A stretch of 64,000 bases of DNA from Aegicerativicinus sediminis (GCF_015476115.1 NZ_CP064295.1:2598001-2662000); one strand, 5' to 3'. Positions 27,541 through 37,505 are shown, counted from the first letter of the stretch. Program-made: numbers and translations. The notes: generated by a model from the letters alone, not told the origin.

Positions 27541-29841
27541 ATGCGAAATATCCTTAGAAATAAAATAGTAAGATGGTTGATTTACTCCATTCTTACTCTA
27601 TGTCTTCTTTGTACGTTATTTGTAGCGTCAGTTTATTTTGGTTTTTGGGGGAAATTACCAAGTGAAAAGAATCTACTGAACATAGATCAAGCAGAAGCTT
27701 CGCTTATTTTTGATTCATCTGATAAAATATTCGGGAAATATTACATATTTGATAGAGAAGGGGTTAGTTATGAAGAATTGCCAACCCATTTAGTAAATGC
27801 ATTAATTGCTACGGAGGATGTGCGATTTTACAAGCACAAGGGAATAGATATAAGGAGTTTTGCGAGGGTGTTTTTCAAGACATTGCTGCTTCAAAATGAA
27901 TCTAGTGGTGGTGGAAGCACCATTACACAGCAATTGGTTAAGAATCTTTACGGCAGAAAGGATTACGGTTTTTTAAGCCTCCCTGTTAATAAGGTTAGAG
28001 AAATGATTGTAGCGCGAAGGATTGAAGACTTATATAGCAAAGAACAAATTATTGCACTTTATTTCAATACTGTTCCCTTCAGTGACAATACATATGGAAT
28101 TGAAAGTGCTTCACGCAAGTTTTTTAATACAACAACCCCAAATTTAAACTTATCAGAATCTGCCACGTTGATAGGGACCTTAAAGGCTTCCCATAGTTTT
28201 AACCCCCGTTTGTTTCCGGATTTGAGTAAAAATAGAAGGAACGTGGTTTTAAACCAAATGGCTAAATATGGTTTTTTAGGAAATGATTCACTCCATGTTG
28301 CAAAAAATTCACCGCTAATTTTAGATTACCATCCATTTGAATACGATGAAGGGATAGCACCCTATTTCCGGGAGAAAATAAGGCTAGATATGTCACGGCT
28401 ATTGGATAGTTTGAATGAGGACTTGGAAGAGCCCTATGACTTATACAAAGACGGTCTCCGTATTTATACAACCTTAGATTATGGCTTACAACAGTATGCA
28501 GAAAATGCTGTCCATAATCATATGAAAAAATTGCAGGCCCAATTTGAAACGTCTTATGGAAAAAATGCACCATGGATTAAGAATGATAAATTAATCATGG
28601 ATCATGTTAAGTCGCTTCCAGATTATAAAATTTTGACAGATAAAGGTCTTAATGAGCAGCAAATTTTAGACTCCATGAAGGTGACCTATAGAACCCCGGT
28701 ATTTTCATATGAGGGTGATACAATTTTGCCATTGAGTACGATTGATAGTTTGAAGTATTATTTGAAGTTTTTAAACACCGGATTTGTGGCGATAGATCCA
28801 CATTCTGGTGCGATTAAATCCTATGTTGGAGGAATCAATTTTGAACATTTTAAGTATGATCATGTTTCCACTGGTAAACGTCAAGTAGGCTCTACGTTTA
28901 AACCTATTGTTTATGCCGCGGCTATTGAAAATGGCATTGAACCATGCTCTTATTTCTCTTTAGAATCTGTAAGCTATGAAGAATATGACGGATGGACCCC
29001 TACTAATGCCTCAAATGAGGAAACAGACCCTTATATGAATTATAGTATGGCTAATGCATTGACTCATTCAATTAATACTATTTCTGTAAAGGTATTGGAC
29101 GCCGTGGGAATTGAAGCGGTAGTTGAGCAAGCTAAGAAAATGGGTGTTGAATCGACTTTACCAAAAGTTCCGTCCTTAGCACTGGGTACAGCTGAATTGT
29201 CACTTATTGAGCTCGCAACTGCATATACATCATTTGTAAACAATGGTAAACATACCAATCCTTATTTTATTGAAAGAATAGAAGATAAAAATGGGGATAT
29301 TATATATCAACATGAAAAAAGCAAGTTAGAACTAGAGGCGTTTTCCGAAAACACTCGAGGTGCTATGTTGGAGATGATGAAATCTGTGGTTAATGAGGGA
29401 ACTGCTCAGCGCTTACGTTCGGTTTATGGACTTCCTAATGATTTAGCGGGGAAAACTGGTACAACACAAAATAATAAGGATGGTTGGTTTGTTGGAGTAA
29501 CTCCAAACTTAATTATAGCCTCTTGGGTTGGAAATGACGATCATCGCATTGGGTTTAGAACAACATCTATGGGTCAGGGAGCCAACACGGCACTTCCGAT
29601 AGTGGCTGAGTTTATAAAGCAGTATAATTCAGATGTAACCTATAAATCGATTAGTCAGGCTCGTTTTCCTGAACCAAATGAAGATGTTATTGCCAAGTTG
29701 GATTGCGATCCTGAAAAAAGAGACGGTTTTTTTAAACGTTTATTCTCCTCAAAAGAGAAAGATGACAAAACCGAAGTAGGTAAAAAGAAAAAGAAAGGTT
29801 TTTTTTCATTTTTAAAGCGAAAGAAAAGTGACGATAATTAG
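27541..29841 (+). CDS. Class A penicillin-binding protein (PBP1A-type)
   Basis: The 766-residue bifunctional protein has one N-terminal membrane helix (about residues 12-34), a GT51 glycosyltransferase domain (catalytic E92 in ATEDVRFY; GGSTITQQLVKNLY near 122-135) and a transpeptidase domain with S451-x-x-K454 (STFK), an SxN motif (THSINT near 508) and K638-T-G. It polymerises and cross-links peptidoglycan on the periplasmic side of the inner membrane. The C-terminal tail is very Lys-rich with Phe residues (about 725-766), which may form a basic membrane-proximal tail. It stands alone after the arabinan terminator, with no link to sugar use. Confidence 0.95.
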   Translation: MRNILRNKIVRWLIYSILTLCLLCTLFVASVYFGFWGKLPSEKNLLNIDQAEASLIFDSSDKIFGKYYIFDREGVSYEELPTHLVNALIATEDVRFYKHKGIDIRSFARVFFKTLLLQNESSGGGSTITQQLVKNLYGRKDYGFLSLPVNKVREMIVARRIEDLYSKEQIIALYFNTVPFSDNTYGIESASRKFFNTTTPNLNLSESATLIGTLKASHSFNPRLFPDLSKNRRNVVLNQMAKYGFLGNDSLHVAKNSPLILDYHPFEYDEGIAPYFREKIRLDMSRLLDSLNEDLEEPYDLYKDGLRIYTTLDYGLQQYAENAVHNHMKKLQAQFETSYGKNAPWIKNDKLIMDHVKSLPDYKILTDKGLNEQQILDSMKVTYRTPVFSYEGDTILPLSTIDSLKYYLKFLNTGFVAIDPHSGAIKSYVGGINFEHFKYDHVSTGKRQVGSTFKPIVYAAAIENGIEPCSYFSLESVSYEEYDGWTPTNASNEETDPYMNYSMANALTHSINTISVKVLDAVGIEAVVEQAKKMGVESTLPKVPSLALGTAELSLIELATAYTSFVNNGKHTNPYFIERIEDKNGDIIYQHEKSKLELEAFSENTRGAMLEMMKSVVNEGTAQRLRSVYGLPNDLAGKTGTTQNNKDGWFVGVTPNLIIASWVGNDDHRIGFRTTSMGQGANTALPIVAEFIKQYNSDVTYKSISQARFPEPNEDVIAKLDCDPEKRDGFFKRLFSSKEKDDKTEVGKKKKKGFFSFLKRKKSDDN

Positions 29842-29927
29842 GTAATAATTCTTTCCATTCTATTATTTAAGAAAATTTCATACTTTTTAGTGGTTAAATT
29901 ATTTCCTTTTTAACTAACCTTCAAGAC

Positions 29928-31619
29928 ATGAAACGAAATTTCTTTACCCTTTCTTTAGGTTTTCTTATTGTAATTTTTTTCTCATCCTGCCATAGCGAAT
30001 TACCTAAATATGACATCATTATAAAAAATGGATCAATAGTTGACGGTACAAATTCACCAGCTTTTCAAGGAGATATAGCAATTATTGCAGACACAATTGC
30101 CGCTATTGGGGCCTTAGATAAGTTTGTTGCTGATACCATAATTGATGCTTCAGGATTAACAGTTTCACCAGGTTTTATCAATATGCTTAGTTGGAGTACA
30201 GAATCACTAATTGAGGACGGGCGATCAATGAGTGAATTAAAACAAGGAATTACTTTACAAGTATTCGGTGAAGGTTGGTCGATGGGCCCACTTAATGATA
30301 AAATGAAAGAGGAAATTAAAAAGGGTCAAGGTGATATTAAATATGATGTTGAATGGACCTCTCTAAGAGAATATTTAGAGTTTCTACAAAATAAGGGTGT
30401 TACACCTAATGTTGCTTCATTTGTTGGTGCTACTACTCTAAGAATTTACACCATGGGTTATGAGAACAAGGCTCCATCAGCAGATGAAATGAATACCATG
30501 AAAAAGTTGGTTAAGGAGGCAATGGAAGATGGTGCACTTGGTGTGGGTTCTTCCTTGATTTATGCACCTGCTTTTTATTCGAGCACAGATGAACTCATCG
30601 AATTGTGTAAAGTAGTTTCAGAATACGACGGAATGTATATTTCCCATATGCGAAGTGAAGGTAATAATCTTTTAGAGAGTTTAGATGAATTAATAACAAT
30701 AGCTAAAGAAGCCAATTTGCCTGCTGAGGTTTACCATTTAAAAATGGCAGGGAAGGCAAATTGGAACAAATTCGATGCTGTAGTTAAAAAAATAGATTCT
30801 GCTCGAAACGCTGGAATAAAAATAACCACTGATATGTATACGTATGTGGCGGGAGCAACTGGGCTGGATGCATCAATGCCACCTTGGGTACAAGAAGGAG
30901 GATATGACGAATGGGCTAATAGATTAAAAGATTCGGCGATTAGAAAAAAGGTAATTGAAGAAATGAAAACTGAATCTGAAGATTGGGAGAATTTAATGCT
31001 TGGTGCGGGTACGGCTGACAATATGTTATTAGTAGGATTTAAAAATGATAGCCTAAAATATTTGACTGGTAAATCATTAAAAGAGGTTGCTGAAATGCGT
31101 GGAAAGTCTCCTGAGGAAACAGCAATTGACCTGGTTTTAGAAGACGGAAGTAGAGTGGGAACAGTTTATTTCTTAATGTCTGAAGAGAATGTAAAAAAGC
31201 AAATTGCATTGCCATATATGAGTTTTGGTTCTGATGCTGAATCTTCTGCGCCAGAAGGTGTTTTTCTGAAATCTAGCACACATCCCCGAGCTTATGGAAA
31301 TTTTGCTCGATTATTAGGAAAGTATGTAAGAGAAGAGAAAATTATTCCTATAGAAGAGGCAGTACATAAATTATCTTTGATGCCTGCAAGAAATTTGAAG
31401 ATTCAAAAACGAGGAGCTTTAAAAGTTGGTTATTACGCGGACATTGTATTATTTGATGCGGAAACTATTACAGATCAGGCTTCCTTTGAAGACCCAATGC
31501 AATATTCTACTGGAGTAGAGCATGTTTTTGTTAATGGTGTACAGGTACTTAAAGATGGAAAGCATACAGGTAAATTTTCTGGTAGAGTGGTTTATGGTCC
31601 AGGTTTTAGGTCGAAATAA
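29928..31619 (+). CDS. D-aminoacylase-like amidohydrolase, exported lipoprotein
   Basis: The 563-residue protein has a lipoprotein signal (lipobox FSSC, Cys21) and an amidohydrolase fold of the N-acyl-D-amino-acid deacylase type (IIKNGSIVDGTNSPAFQGDIAI near 30-50). Candidate metal ligands are the His in YISHMRSEG (about 238-246) and in EVYHLKMAG (about 267-275), plus an Asp in the FGSDAESSAPEG segment. The usual HxH/HxD after strand 1 is replaced by PGFINMLSWST, and the Cys of the canonical GNCG is replaced (GEG). It may deacylate N-acyl-D-amino acids or cleave D-residue peptides in the periplasm; the altered metal site leaves the substrate uncertain. Confidence 0.8.
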   Translation: MKRNFFTLSLGFLIVIFFSSCHSELPKYDIIIKNGSIVDGTNSPAFQGDIAIIADTIAAIGALDKFVADTIIDASGLTVSPGFINMLSWSTESLIEDGRSMSELKQGITLQVFGEGWSMGPLNDKMKEEIKKGQGDIKYDVEWTSLREYLEFLQNKGVTPNVASFVGATTLRIYTMGYENKAPSADEMNTMKKLVKEAMEDGALGVGSSLIYAPAFYSSTDELIELCKVVSEYDGMYISHMRSEGNNLLESLDELITIAKEANLPAEVYHLKMAGKANWNKFDAVVKKIDSARNAGIKITTDMYTYVAGATGLDASMPPWVQEGGYDEWANRLKDSAIRKKVIEEMKTESEDWENLMLGAGTADNMLLVGFKNDSLKYLTGKSLKEVAEMRGKSPEETAIDLVLEDGSRVGTVYFLMSEENVKKQIALPYMSFGSDAESSAPEGVFLKSSTHPRAYGNFARLLGKYVREEKIIPIEEAVHKLSLMPARNLKIQKRGALKVGYYADIVLFDAETITDQASFEDPMQYSTGVEHVFVNGVQVLKDGKHTGKFSGRVVYGPGFRSK

Positions 31620-31735
31620 AAAATGTGAAATTATTTAGTTTAAATGCTTCATTGATCGGTTAATAAGCTCATTTTGTAGGGTTGTATTTACAAATTTCTT
31701 TCATTAGCTAATATTTTAGTGGATAATCGAAGATT

Positions 31736-31767
31736 TTTGGTGTAAAAATCTGATTTCACGACCTTTG
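31736..31767 (+). promoter_or_regulatory. Putative Bacteroidota promoter
   Basis: TTTG at 31,736-31,739 and GACCTTTG at 31,760-31,767 match the -33 and -7 elements (seven of eight for TAnnTTTG) with a 20-bp spacer. It lies 22 bp upstream of the ATG of a 49-residue membrane peptide. Confidence 0.65.
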
Positions 31768-31789
31768 CACTAAACTAATTAGTAGGCAT

Positions 31790-31939
31790 ATGGAAATCAT
31801 TACTTCATTTTACGACAATTACAAAAATGCTATGCAAGGGTTGCATATAGCCATTAGAATATTAGTTACTGCTGTTCTGATATTCACCTTGGCTGCTGTG
31901 GCTATGGCAATAGTGAACGTATTTATAACAACTATTTAG
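31790..31939 (+). CDS. Small single-pass membrane protein (49 residues)
   Basis: An ATG-initiated frame encodes 49 residues: a polar N-terminal part (EIITSFYDNYKNAMQG) and one long hydrophobic helix (about residues 22-47). It has its own promoter-like element upstream and a terminator downstream, so it appears to be a monocistronic unit rather than noise. I do not recognise a family. The N-in or N-out topology and any partner cannot be told from the sequence. Confidence 0.6.
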   Translation: MEIITSFYDNYKNAMQGLHIAIRILVTAVLIFTLAAVAMAIVNVFITTI

Positions 31940-32028
31940 GAAAGCCCTATTTATTTGTTTTAAACATGACTTTAATATATCGGTGAATTCTTCACCCTAG
32001 AAAATATTTTTCAAAATTTGAAATATTA

Positions 32029-32059
32029 AAACCCTGTTTTTTAGCAGGGTTTCTTTATT
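32029..32059 (+). terminator. Rho-independent terminator after the small membrane protein gene
   Basis: Stem AAACCCTG / CAGGGTTT (8 bp) with an 8-nt loop, followed by a T-rich tract. It separates the 49-residue gene from the SGNH hydrolase gene. Confidence 0.8.
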
Positions 32060-32104
32060 TTCAATGTCTTTAAACATAATTTAATTTTACTAAAAAACCT
32101 CATT

Positions 32105-32809
32105 ATGAAAAAGACTTTGCTGATTTTTGCATCACTAATTTTTGTAAGTTTCGGATATGCGCAAATTGAAAGCTATAAGGAGTTAATGAGTCAAGATTGG
32201 GCAAACCTTAAAAAATATAGAGAAGCCAACGACAGCATAATTGATAGCGGAAACTATCCTGATGTGGTTTTTATGGGCAATTCCATTACAGAGGGATGGG
32301 TTAATATGCATCCTGTTTTTTTCCGGGAAAATAATTTTGTGGGAAGGGGTATTGGTGGCCAAACCACACCTCAAATGCTCATTAGGTTTACACCTGATGT
32401 TATTGATCTGAAACCTAAGGCCGTTGTAATTTTAGCGGGTACTAACGATATTGCAGGAAATACTGGCTTTTCATCAGTTAAAATGATCACGGATAATATT
32501 AAGGCGATGGCTTTATTGGCTCATAATAATGGTATCAAGGTTATCCTTTCTTCCATTTTACCTGTTTATGATTATCCTTGGAGACCGGGTTTAGGACCTG
32601 TTTCAAAAATTGATGAAATTAATTCTTGGATGAAAAAATTTGCAGAGGAAAACGGTCATACATACCTTGATTATTTTAGTTCACTTTCAGATGAAAAAGG
32701 TGGTATGAAAACTGAGTATGCCAATGATGGAGTTCACCCAACTAAGGAAGGTTACAATATCATGGAACCGTTGGTATTTGAAGCTATTAAGAACACGATC
32801 CATGATTAA
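32105..32809 (+). CDS. SGNH/GDSL-family hydrolase (probable esterase), exported
   Basis: The 234-residue protein has a signal peptide ending at about residue 20 (SFGYAQ) and the SGNH blocks in order: MGNSITEGW with nucleophile S60, GRGIGGQTT with the oxyanion Gly, LAGTNDI with Asn, and NDGVHPT with D208 and H211. Such enzymes remove acetyl or other acyl groups from carbohydrates or lipids. It sits just upstream of the HTCS regulator of the second glycan locus, so deacetylation of that glycan is a plausible role, though it is flanked by a terminator and may be an independent unit. Confidence 0.88.
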   Translation: MKKTLLIFASLIFVSFGYAQIESYKELMSQDWANLKKYREANDSIIDSGNYPDVVFMGNSITEGWVNMHPVFFRENNFVGRGIGGQTTPQMLIRFTPDVIDLKPKAVVILAGTNDIAGNTGFSSVKMITDNIKAMALLAHNNGIKVILSSILPVYDYPWRPGLGPVSKIDEINSWMKKFAEENGHTYLDYFSSLSDEKGGMKTEYANDGVHPTKEGYNIMEPLVFEAIKNTIHD

Positions 32810-32987
32810 CTTGTAATTGGGTTTCTTTAAGGTCTTACCATTGATAAGATTTGAAATCAGTACGAAAAAGTTATTAATTTTGAAAATTCTCGATTATTTT
32901 GATAGTTAATTGTAGAATTTAATTTTATCTCATATTAGTTTAAAAACACACATATTAGCTTTTTGTTTTTGGTTTACATGGGCCATA

Positions 32988-35900
32988 TTGTTTTCCCAAC
33001 AGGGAAACCCCAGATTTAAGTTTGTAAATATCAAAGATGGTATCCCCGCAGTTGGCATATATAACATGGATCAAGATGCGCGAGGATTTATCTATATCGG
33101 TACCAATGGGTCAGGGTTATACAAGTTTGATGGTATTGATTATACCGCATATGGTTTTATTTTAAACGACTCTACCTCTTTAAGCAATAATGTGGTTAAT
33201 TGCCCTTTCGTTGACAGTAAGGAACGGCTTTGGGTTGGTACAGAAAATGGACTAAATCTTTACAATAGGGATAAGGACAATTTCATAAGAATCCCAAATG
33301 ATAAATTCGGCATCGAAAAAGGTGAGAACTTGATTATTCGAAGTTTGGCTGAAGGGAACAATGGAGAACTTTTTATTGGAACCTATGGCTCTGGAATTTA
33401 TAAGCTGAATCTAGAAGATCTTTCAATTAGCAAAATCTTTAGTAGTGAACTAAATAGGGACGAAACTATTACCGTTTTGGATATAGAGGCTGATAATTAT
33501 GGTAAAATTTATGCAGCGACCAATTTGGGCATACAGGAATATGATGCAGAAAGAAATATAATAAAACCATATTATTATAATCAAGATGAATGGTTTTCGG
33601 AACCTATTCAGTCTCTTGAAATTGATGAGGATAATAATATTTGGGCGGGCAGTATATCAAATGGACTTTTTAAACTAAGTCAAAAAGATAGACCATCTTC
33701 TAATCAGCGTAAAGTTGAGAATTTCAATATTTCTAATCGCCTTTTCTTTTCAATATTATCCTTGGATGATGGCACCATTTTGTGCGGTACTGAAAATGAT
33801 GGTCTATATCATTTGAAAAAAAATGGTGAATTGATCCATAAATACTCATCTAAGAACAGGGGCGAAAATTCAATTGTTTCTAATTCAATTTGGTCACTTT
33901 ATCAAGATAAGGATCGAAGAATTTGGTTGGGCTATTATGATAAAGGTGTTGGTTTGCATGATAAGCTTTATGATAAATTTAAAGATCTTCAAAGTGTTTA
34001 TTCCAATTCAAATCCAGATGCACAATCTTTAAGTTCGGTAACATCATTAACTCAGGATTCACTTGGTAATTTTTGGGTTGCAATGGATGGCGGTGGCCTA
34101 GGTTTTTTTGAAAAAGAAACCAAATCCTACACTAATATTAACAAGGGAAGTACTTCACCATTTTCTGGATTAACGAGCGACTATATTCAAACTGCTTTTA
34201 TAGATAGCAAACAAAATTTGTGGCTGGGGAGTTGGGAGGAAGGATTGTTTTTATTGAAAAAAGGCAGTAATAGATTTATTAATTATACCATTGAGAATAC
34301 TGCGAATGCGCTGAATTCAAATACGGTCCTATCCATAGATGAAGATTCCAAGGGAACAATTTGGATTGCAACCTTCCACAATGGACTTCAATCATTCGAT
34401 CCTGAAACTCAAAAATTTATTTATCATAACACTCCAGAATTTGAAGAGGTGGGAGTGCCTACAAGTGATTGCTGGAAAGTCTTAGTTGATAGTGAGGATA
34501 AAATTTGGTTAGGTACTACCAGTGGTTTATATCTAATCCAGAGAAACGTGGATGGTGGTTTTAAGGTTGAATCGTATGGTGAAAAGTTGGCACAGCAATA
34601 TGGTAATCCAATAACGGCCAATCACATCTTATCGATTTATGAAAGTTCTGATAATCTAATTTGGTTCGGAACGAAAGGGGCAGGCCTTTGCAAGTACAAT
34701 CCTAAAACAGATTCAATCTATTGGTATAATAGGCTTAATGGTTTAAACCTTAAGAATATTTATAGCATAATGGAAAGTGGAAATAATAATTTATGGGTTA
34801 CAGGAAACGCTGGTATCACAAAAATTAACGTCCCAACTAACACCTTTTCAAATTATACCGTAAATGATGGTTTGCTTTCTAATGATTTTATTAGGAACGC
34901 TGTTTATAAAGATGAAGAAGGGAATATTTATTTGGGTAGTCAAAAAGGTGTAGACTTTTTTAATCCAGACAGTTTAACAGCTAATTCAAAAGAAAATTAT
35001 CTTTATTTGTCGGACTTAAAATTATTCAATAAAAAGGTATTACCTACCCAAAAAAATTCACCACTTAAAAAGGTTATTACAGAAACTGATACCATCACAT
35101 TGACTACGGACCAATCCGTTTTCACAATAGAATATTCCGGAATCAATTACACCAGGCCCGAAGAAAATGAATATGCATATTATTTAGAGGGTTACGAAAA
35201 TTCATGGAATTATGTAGGTAATTCGAGAAACGCGACCTATACAAACCTGGACCCCGGAAGTTATACCTTCAAATTAAAATCGGCCAACAATGATGGCAAA
35301 TGGAATGAAGAACCACTATTGCTACACATAAATGTTTTGCCTCCTTGGTGGAAAACTAACTGGGCTCTGTTTGGGTATTTGGTTTTCCTCTTATTCAGTT
35401 TAATATTATTAAATAAACTAACCCAAATGAGGGTTCGTGAAAAGCAAAACGTTAAACACGAACTTGAACGAAGGGAACAAGAAAAGGAATTAAATGAGAA
35501 AAAATTCCAGTTCTTCACTAATATTTCCCATGAGTTTAGGACTCCATTATCATTGATAATGAATCCTTTAGAAGAAATTATGGAAGATTCAAGAACCCCT
35601 CTTCCCTTGGCTATAAAGGATAAATTGCGTACCGTTTATAAAAATACCTCAAGGTTACATAGACTTGTAAACGAGTTGTTAGATTTTAGAAAGCTAGAAT
35701 TAACCCCAATTAATGTTAAGGCCCGGCCGATAAAAATTTACAGCTTTGCACATGATATAGCTAGTCATTTTAAAGAGGAGGCAGTTCAGCGGAACATTAA
35801 GTTAGATCTTTACTCAGATGATCACAATCTTGTTATTTGGGCAGATGAAGGTATGATTGAAAAGATTATTTTCAATTTATTGTCAAATGCCTTCAAAGCG

Positions 35901-37100
35901 ACCCCAGAAGATGGAGAGATTAGTTTGAAGCTATTTTCGAAATTAAAACAGGCAAAATTAGACCTTATAAATAAGGAAGATCCTGTTGATGTGTTGGAGA
36001 TTTCAATCTCGGATACTGGCCCGGGAATAGAGAAGGACCAAATTGACAAAATATTTGAAAGATTTTACCAAGTTGAAAATTTAAATCGCACCTACTTTGG
36101 TGGAACAGGTATAGGGTTAGAAGTTGTTCAAAATTTCGTTGTTTCACACAGGGGGAAAATTGAAGTGGAGAGTATAATTGGCAAGGGTACTACTTTTAAG
36201 GTCATTTTACCTAAAGGAAAAGATTATCTCAGGGAAGATGAAATTTTATCAGATCTAAAGAATACCCTGAAGCAGAACGAAGTTTTCCTTGATTCTACCA
36301 TTGAGGAAGAAGCGCACCTAGAAAATATAGATATTTTAAATGGGGATCACTCTCATTCACTTCTTATTATTGATGACAATATAGAACTGCGGAATTACTT
36401 AAAAAATCAACTCAAGGACAGTTATAAAATAATTCTAGCCAAAAATGGAATAGAAGGCTTGGAAAAAACTTATGAATACCAACCGGATATTATTTTAACT
36501 GACGTTATAATGCCAGAAATGGATGGTTTTGAATTCTGTAAGAGAGTAAAGTCGGATGCTAAAACTAGCCACATACCCGTGTTAATGTTAACGGCAAAAA
36601 CTAGGATAGATGACCGTATTGAGGGAATTGGTTTAGGTGCCGACGCTTATATGGCAAAACCTTTTAATATGAAGTTGTTGAAATTGAGGCTGTCTCAATT
36701 GGTTTCTAGTCGTCAATTAATATATAATAAGTATTTTAAAGTAATCTCCAATCAACCAAGTAATGGTGATTCATCTTCCCAGGATAAAGATTTTATGGTT
36801 AAACTTCTCAATTATATAAATGAAAATATTGCTGATCCCGACATCAGCGTTGAATCTCTAGCCGAGGAGTTAAACCTAAGCCGAAGCCAACTTTACCGAA
36901 AAATAAAGTCTCAAACCAACTATTCTGCCATTGAATTTATTAGAAATTGTAGATTACTTAAAGCGAAGCAAATGATTGAAGGTGGTAACACAAATATTAA
37001 GGAAGTGTCATTTGCTGTAGGTTTTTCTACACCATCTTACTTTTCAAAGTGCTTCAAACAGTATTTTAATGTATTGCCGACAGAGGTTGTTCAATCATAA
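32988..37100 (+). CDS. Hybrid two-component system (HTCS) sensor kinase/response regulator
   Basis: The 1370-residue product has an extracytoplasmic double propeller of Reg_prop repeats (about 1-680), a Y_Y_Y domain (about 700-765), one membrane helix (about 783-803), a histidine kinase with H848 in FTNISHEFRTPL and ATPase motifs NLLSNAFKAT and DTGPGIEKDQ, a receiver with phospho-acceptor D1172 in LTDVIMPEMDG, and a C-terminal AraC-type DNA-binding domain (about 1270-1370). HTCS proteins bind an oligosaccharide in the periplasm and activate the adjacent locus, here susC at 37,675. The start is uncertain: TTG at 32,988 cuts off a clear signal peptide encoded in frame upstream (from about 32,934), where only ATT or other rare codons could initiate. 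Confidence 0.94.
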   Translation: MFSQQGNPRFKFVNIKDGIPAVGIYNMDQDARGFIYIGTNGSGLYKFDGIDYTAYGFILNDSTSLSNNVVNCPFVDSKERLWVGTENGLNLYNRDKDNFIRIPNDKFGIEKGENLIIRSLAEGNNGELFIGTYGSGIYKLNLEDLSISKIFSSELNRDETITVLDIEADNYGKIYAATNLGIQEYDAERNIIKPYYYNQDEWFSEPIQSLEIDEDNNIWAGSISNGLFKLSQKDRPSSNQRKVENFNISNRLFFSILSLDDGTILCGTENDGLYHLKKNGELIHKYSSKNRGENSIVSNSIWSLYQDKDRRIWLGYYDKGVGLHDKLYDKFKDLQSVYSNSNPDAQSLSSVTSLTQDSLGNFWVAMDGGGLGFFEKETKSYTNINKGSTSPFSGLTSDYIQTAFIDSKQNLWLGSWEEGLFLLKKGSNRFINYTIENTANALNSNTVLSIDEDSKGTIWIATFHNGLQSFDPETQKFIYHNTPEFEEVGVPTSDCWKVLVDSEDKIWLGTTSGLYLIQRNVDGGFKVESYGEKLAQQYGNPITANHILSIYESSDNLIWFGTKGAGLCKYNPKTDSIYWYNRLNGLNLKNIYSIMESGNNNLWVTGNAGITKINVPTNTFSNYTVNDGLLSNDFIRNAVYKDEEGNIYLGSQKGVDFFNPDSLTANSKENYLYLSDLKLFNKKVLPTQKNSPLKKVITETDTITLTTDQSVFTIEYSGINYTRPEENEYAYYLEGYENSWNYVGNSRNATYTNLDPGSYTFKLKSANNDGKWNEEPLLLHINVLPPWWKTNWALFGYLVFLLFSLILLNKLTQMRVREKQNVKHELERREQEKELNEKKFQFFTNISHEFRTPLSLIMNPLEEIMEDSRTPLPLAIKDKLRTVYKNTSRLHRLVNELLDFRKLELTPINVKARPIKIYSFAHDIASHFKEEAVQRNIKLDLYSDDHNLVIWADEGMIEKIIFNLLSNAFKATPEDGEISLKLFSKLKQAKLDLINKEDPVDVLEISISDTGPGIEKDQIDKIFERFYQVENLNRTYFGGTGIGLEVVQNFVVSHRGKIEVESIIGKGTTFKVILPKGKDYLREDEILSDLKNTLKQNEVFLDSTIEEEAHLENIDILNGDHSHSLLIIDDNIELRNYLKNQLKDSYKIILAKNGIEGLEKTYEYQPDIILTDVIMPEMDGFEFCKRVKSDAKTSHIPVLMLTAKTRIDDRIEGIGLGADAYMAKPFNMKLLKLRLSQLVSSRQLIYNKYFKVISNQPSNGDSSSQDKDFMVKLLNYINENIADPDISVESLAEELNLSRSQLYRKIKSQTNYSAIEFIRNCRLLKAKQMIEGGNTNIKEVSFAVGFSTPSYFSKCFKQYFNVLPTEVVQS

Positions 37101-37380
37101 ATGAATATTTTCATTCTTCTATTAATCGCCCTTAGTTGATAATTGTAAACTTTCTAATATTAATGTCCGATCAATTGAAATAACCCAACTTATTAATCTT
37201 CCCTACCTTTTTACTATTGCTATTTTTCTGAATTAATATTAATTTGATAGAATGTTGGTTAAAATGGACCTCATTAAATCACTCAAATTTCAAGATTCTA
37301 TCATAGAAAAACCTGTTTCCGTTCATGCTCCATTTAAATTTTTTTTAAGAAAAAGGGAGTATACCAATCTTTTTATAACT

Positions 37381-37445
37381 TAAATGTTGCATCTTTTAGA
37401 ATAAATGTTGCATCTTTTTTCTTATCCTATCAAGATGCAACATAA
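37381..37445. repeat. Triple repeat of ATGTTGCATCTT: two direct, one inverted
   Basis: The 17-mer TAAATGTTGCATCTTTT occurs at 37,381-37,397 and again exactly 21 bp later at 37,402-37,418. The 12-bp core recurs inverted (AAGATGCAACAT) at 37,432-37,443, so copies two and three could form a 12-bp stem. The 21-bp phasing places the direct copies on the same DNA face, as expected for an activator site. Confidence 0.7.
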
Positions 37446-37505
37446 GTTGTCGACCGAGAATCATATATCTCTGATTTCTTTAAACTTTTTTTAACATTTA
37501 CGTTC

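Noticed and set aside
29842-29927. Inverted repeat between the penicillin-binding protein and amidohydrolase genes as a terminator
   Set aside because: The arms are short and imperfect and no good T-run follows.
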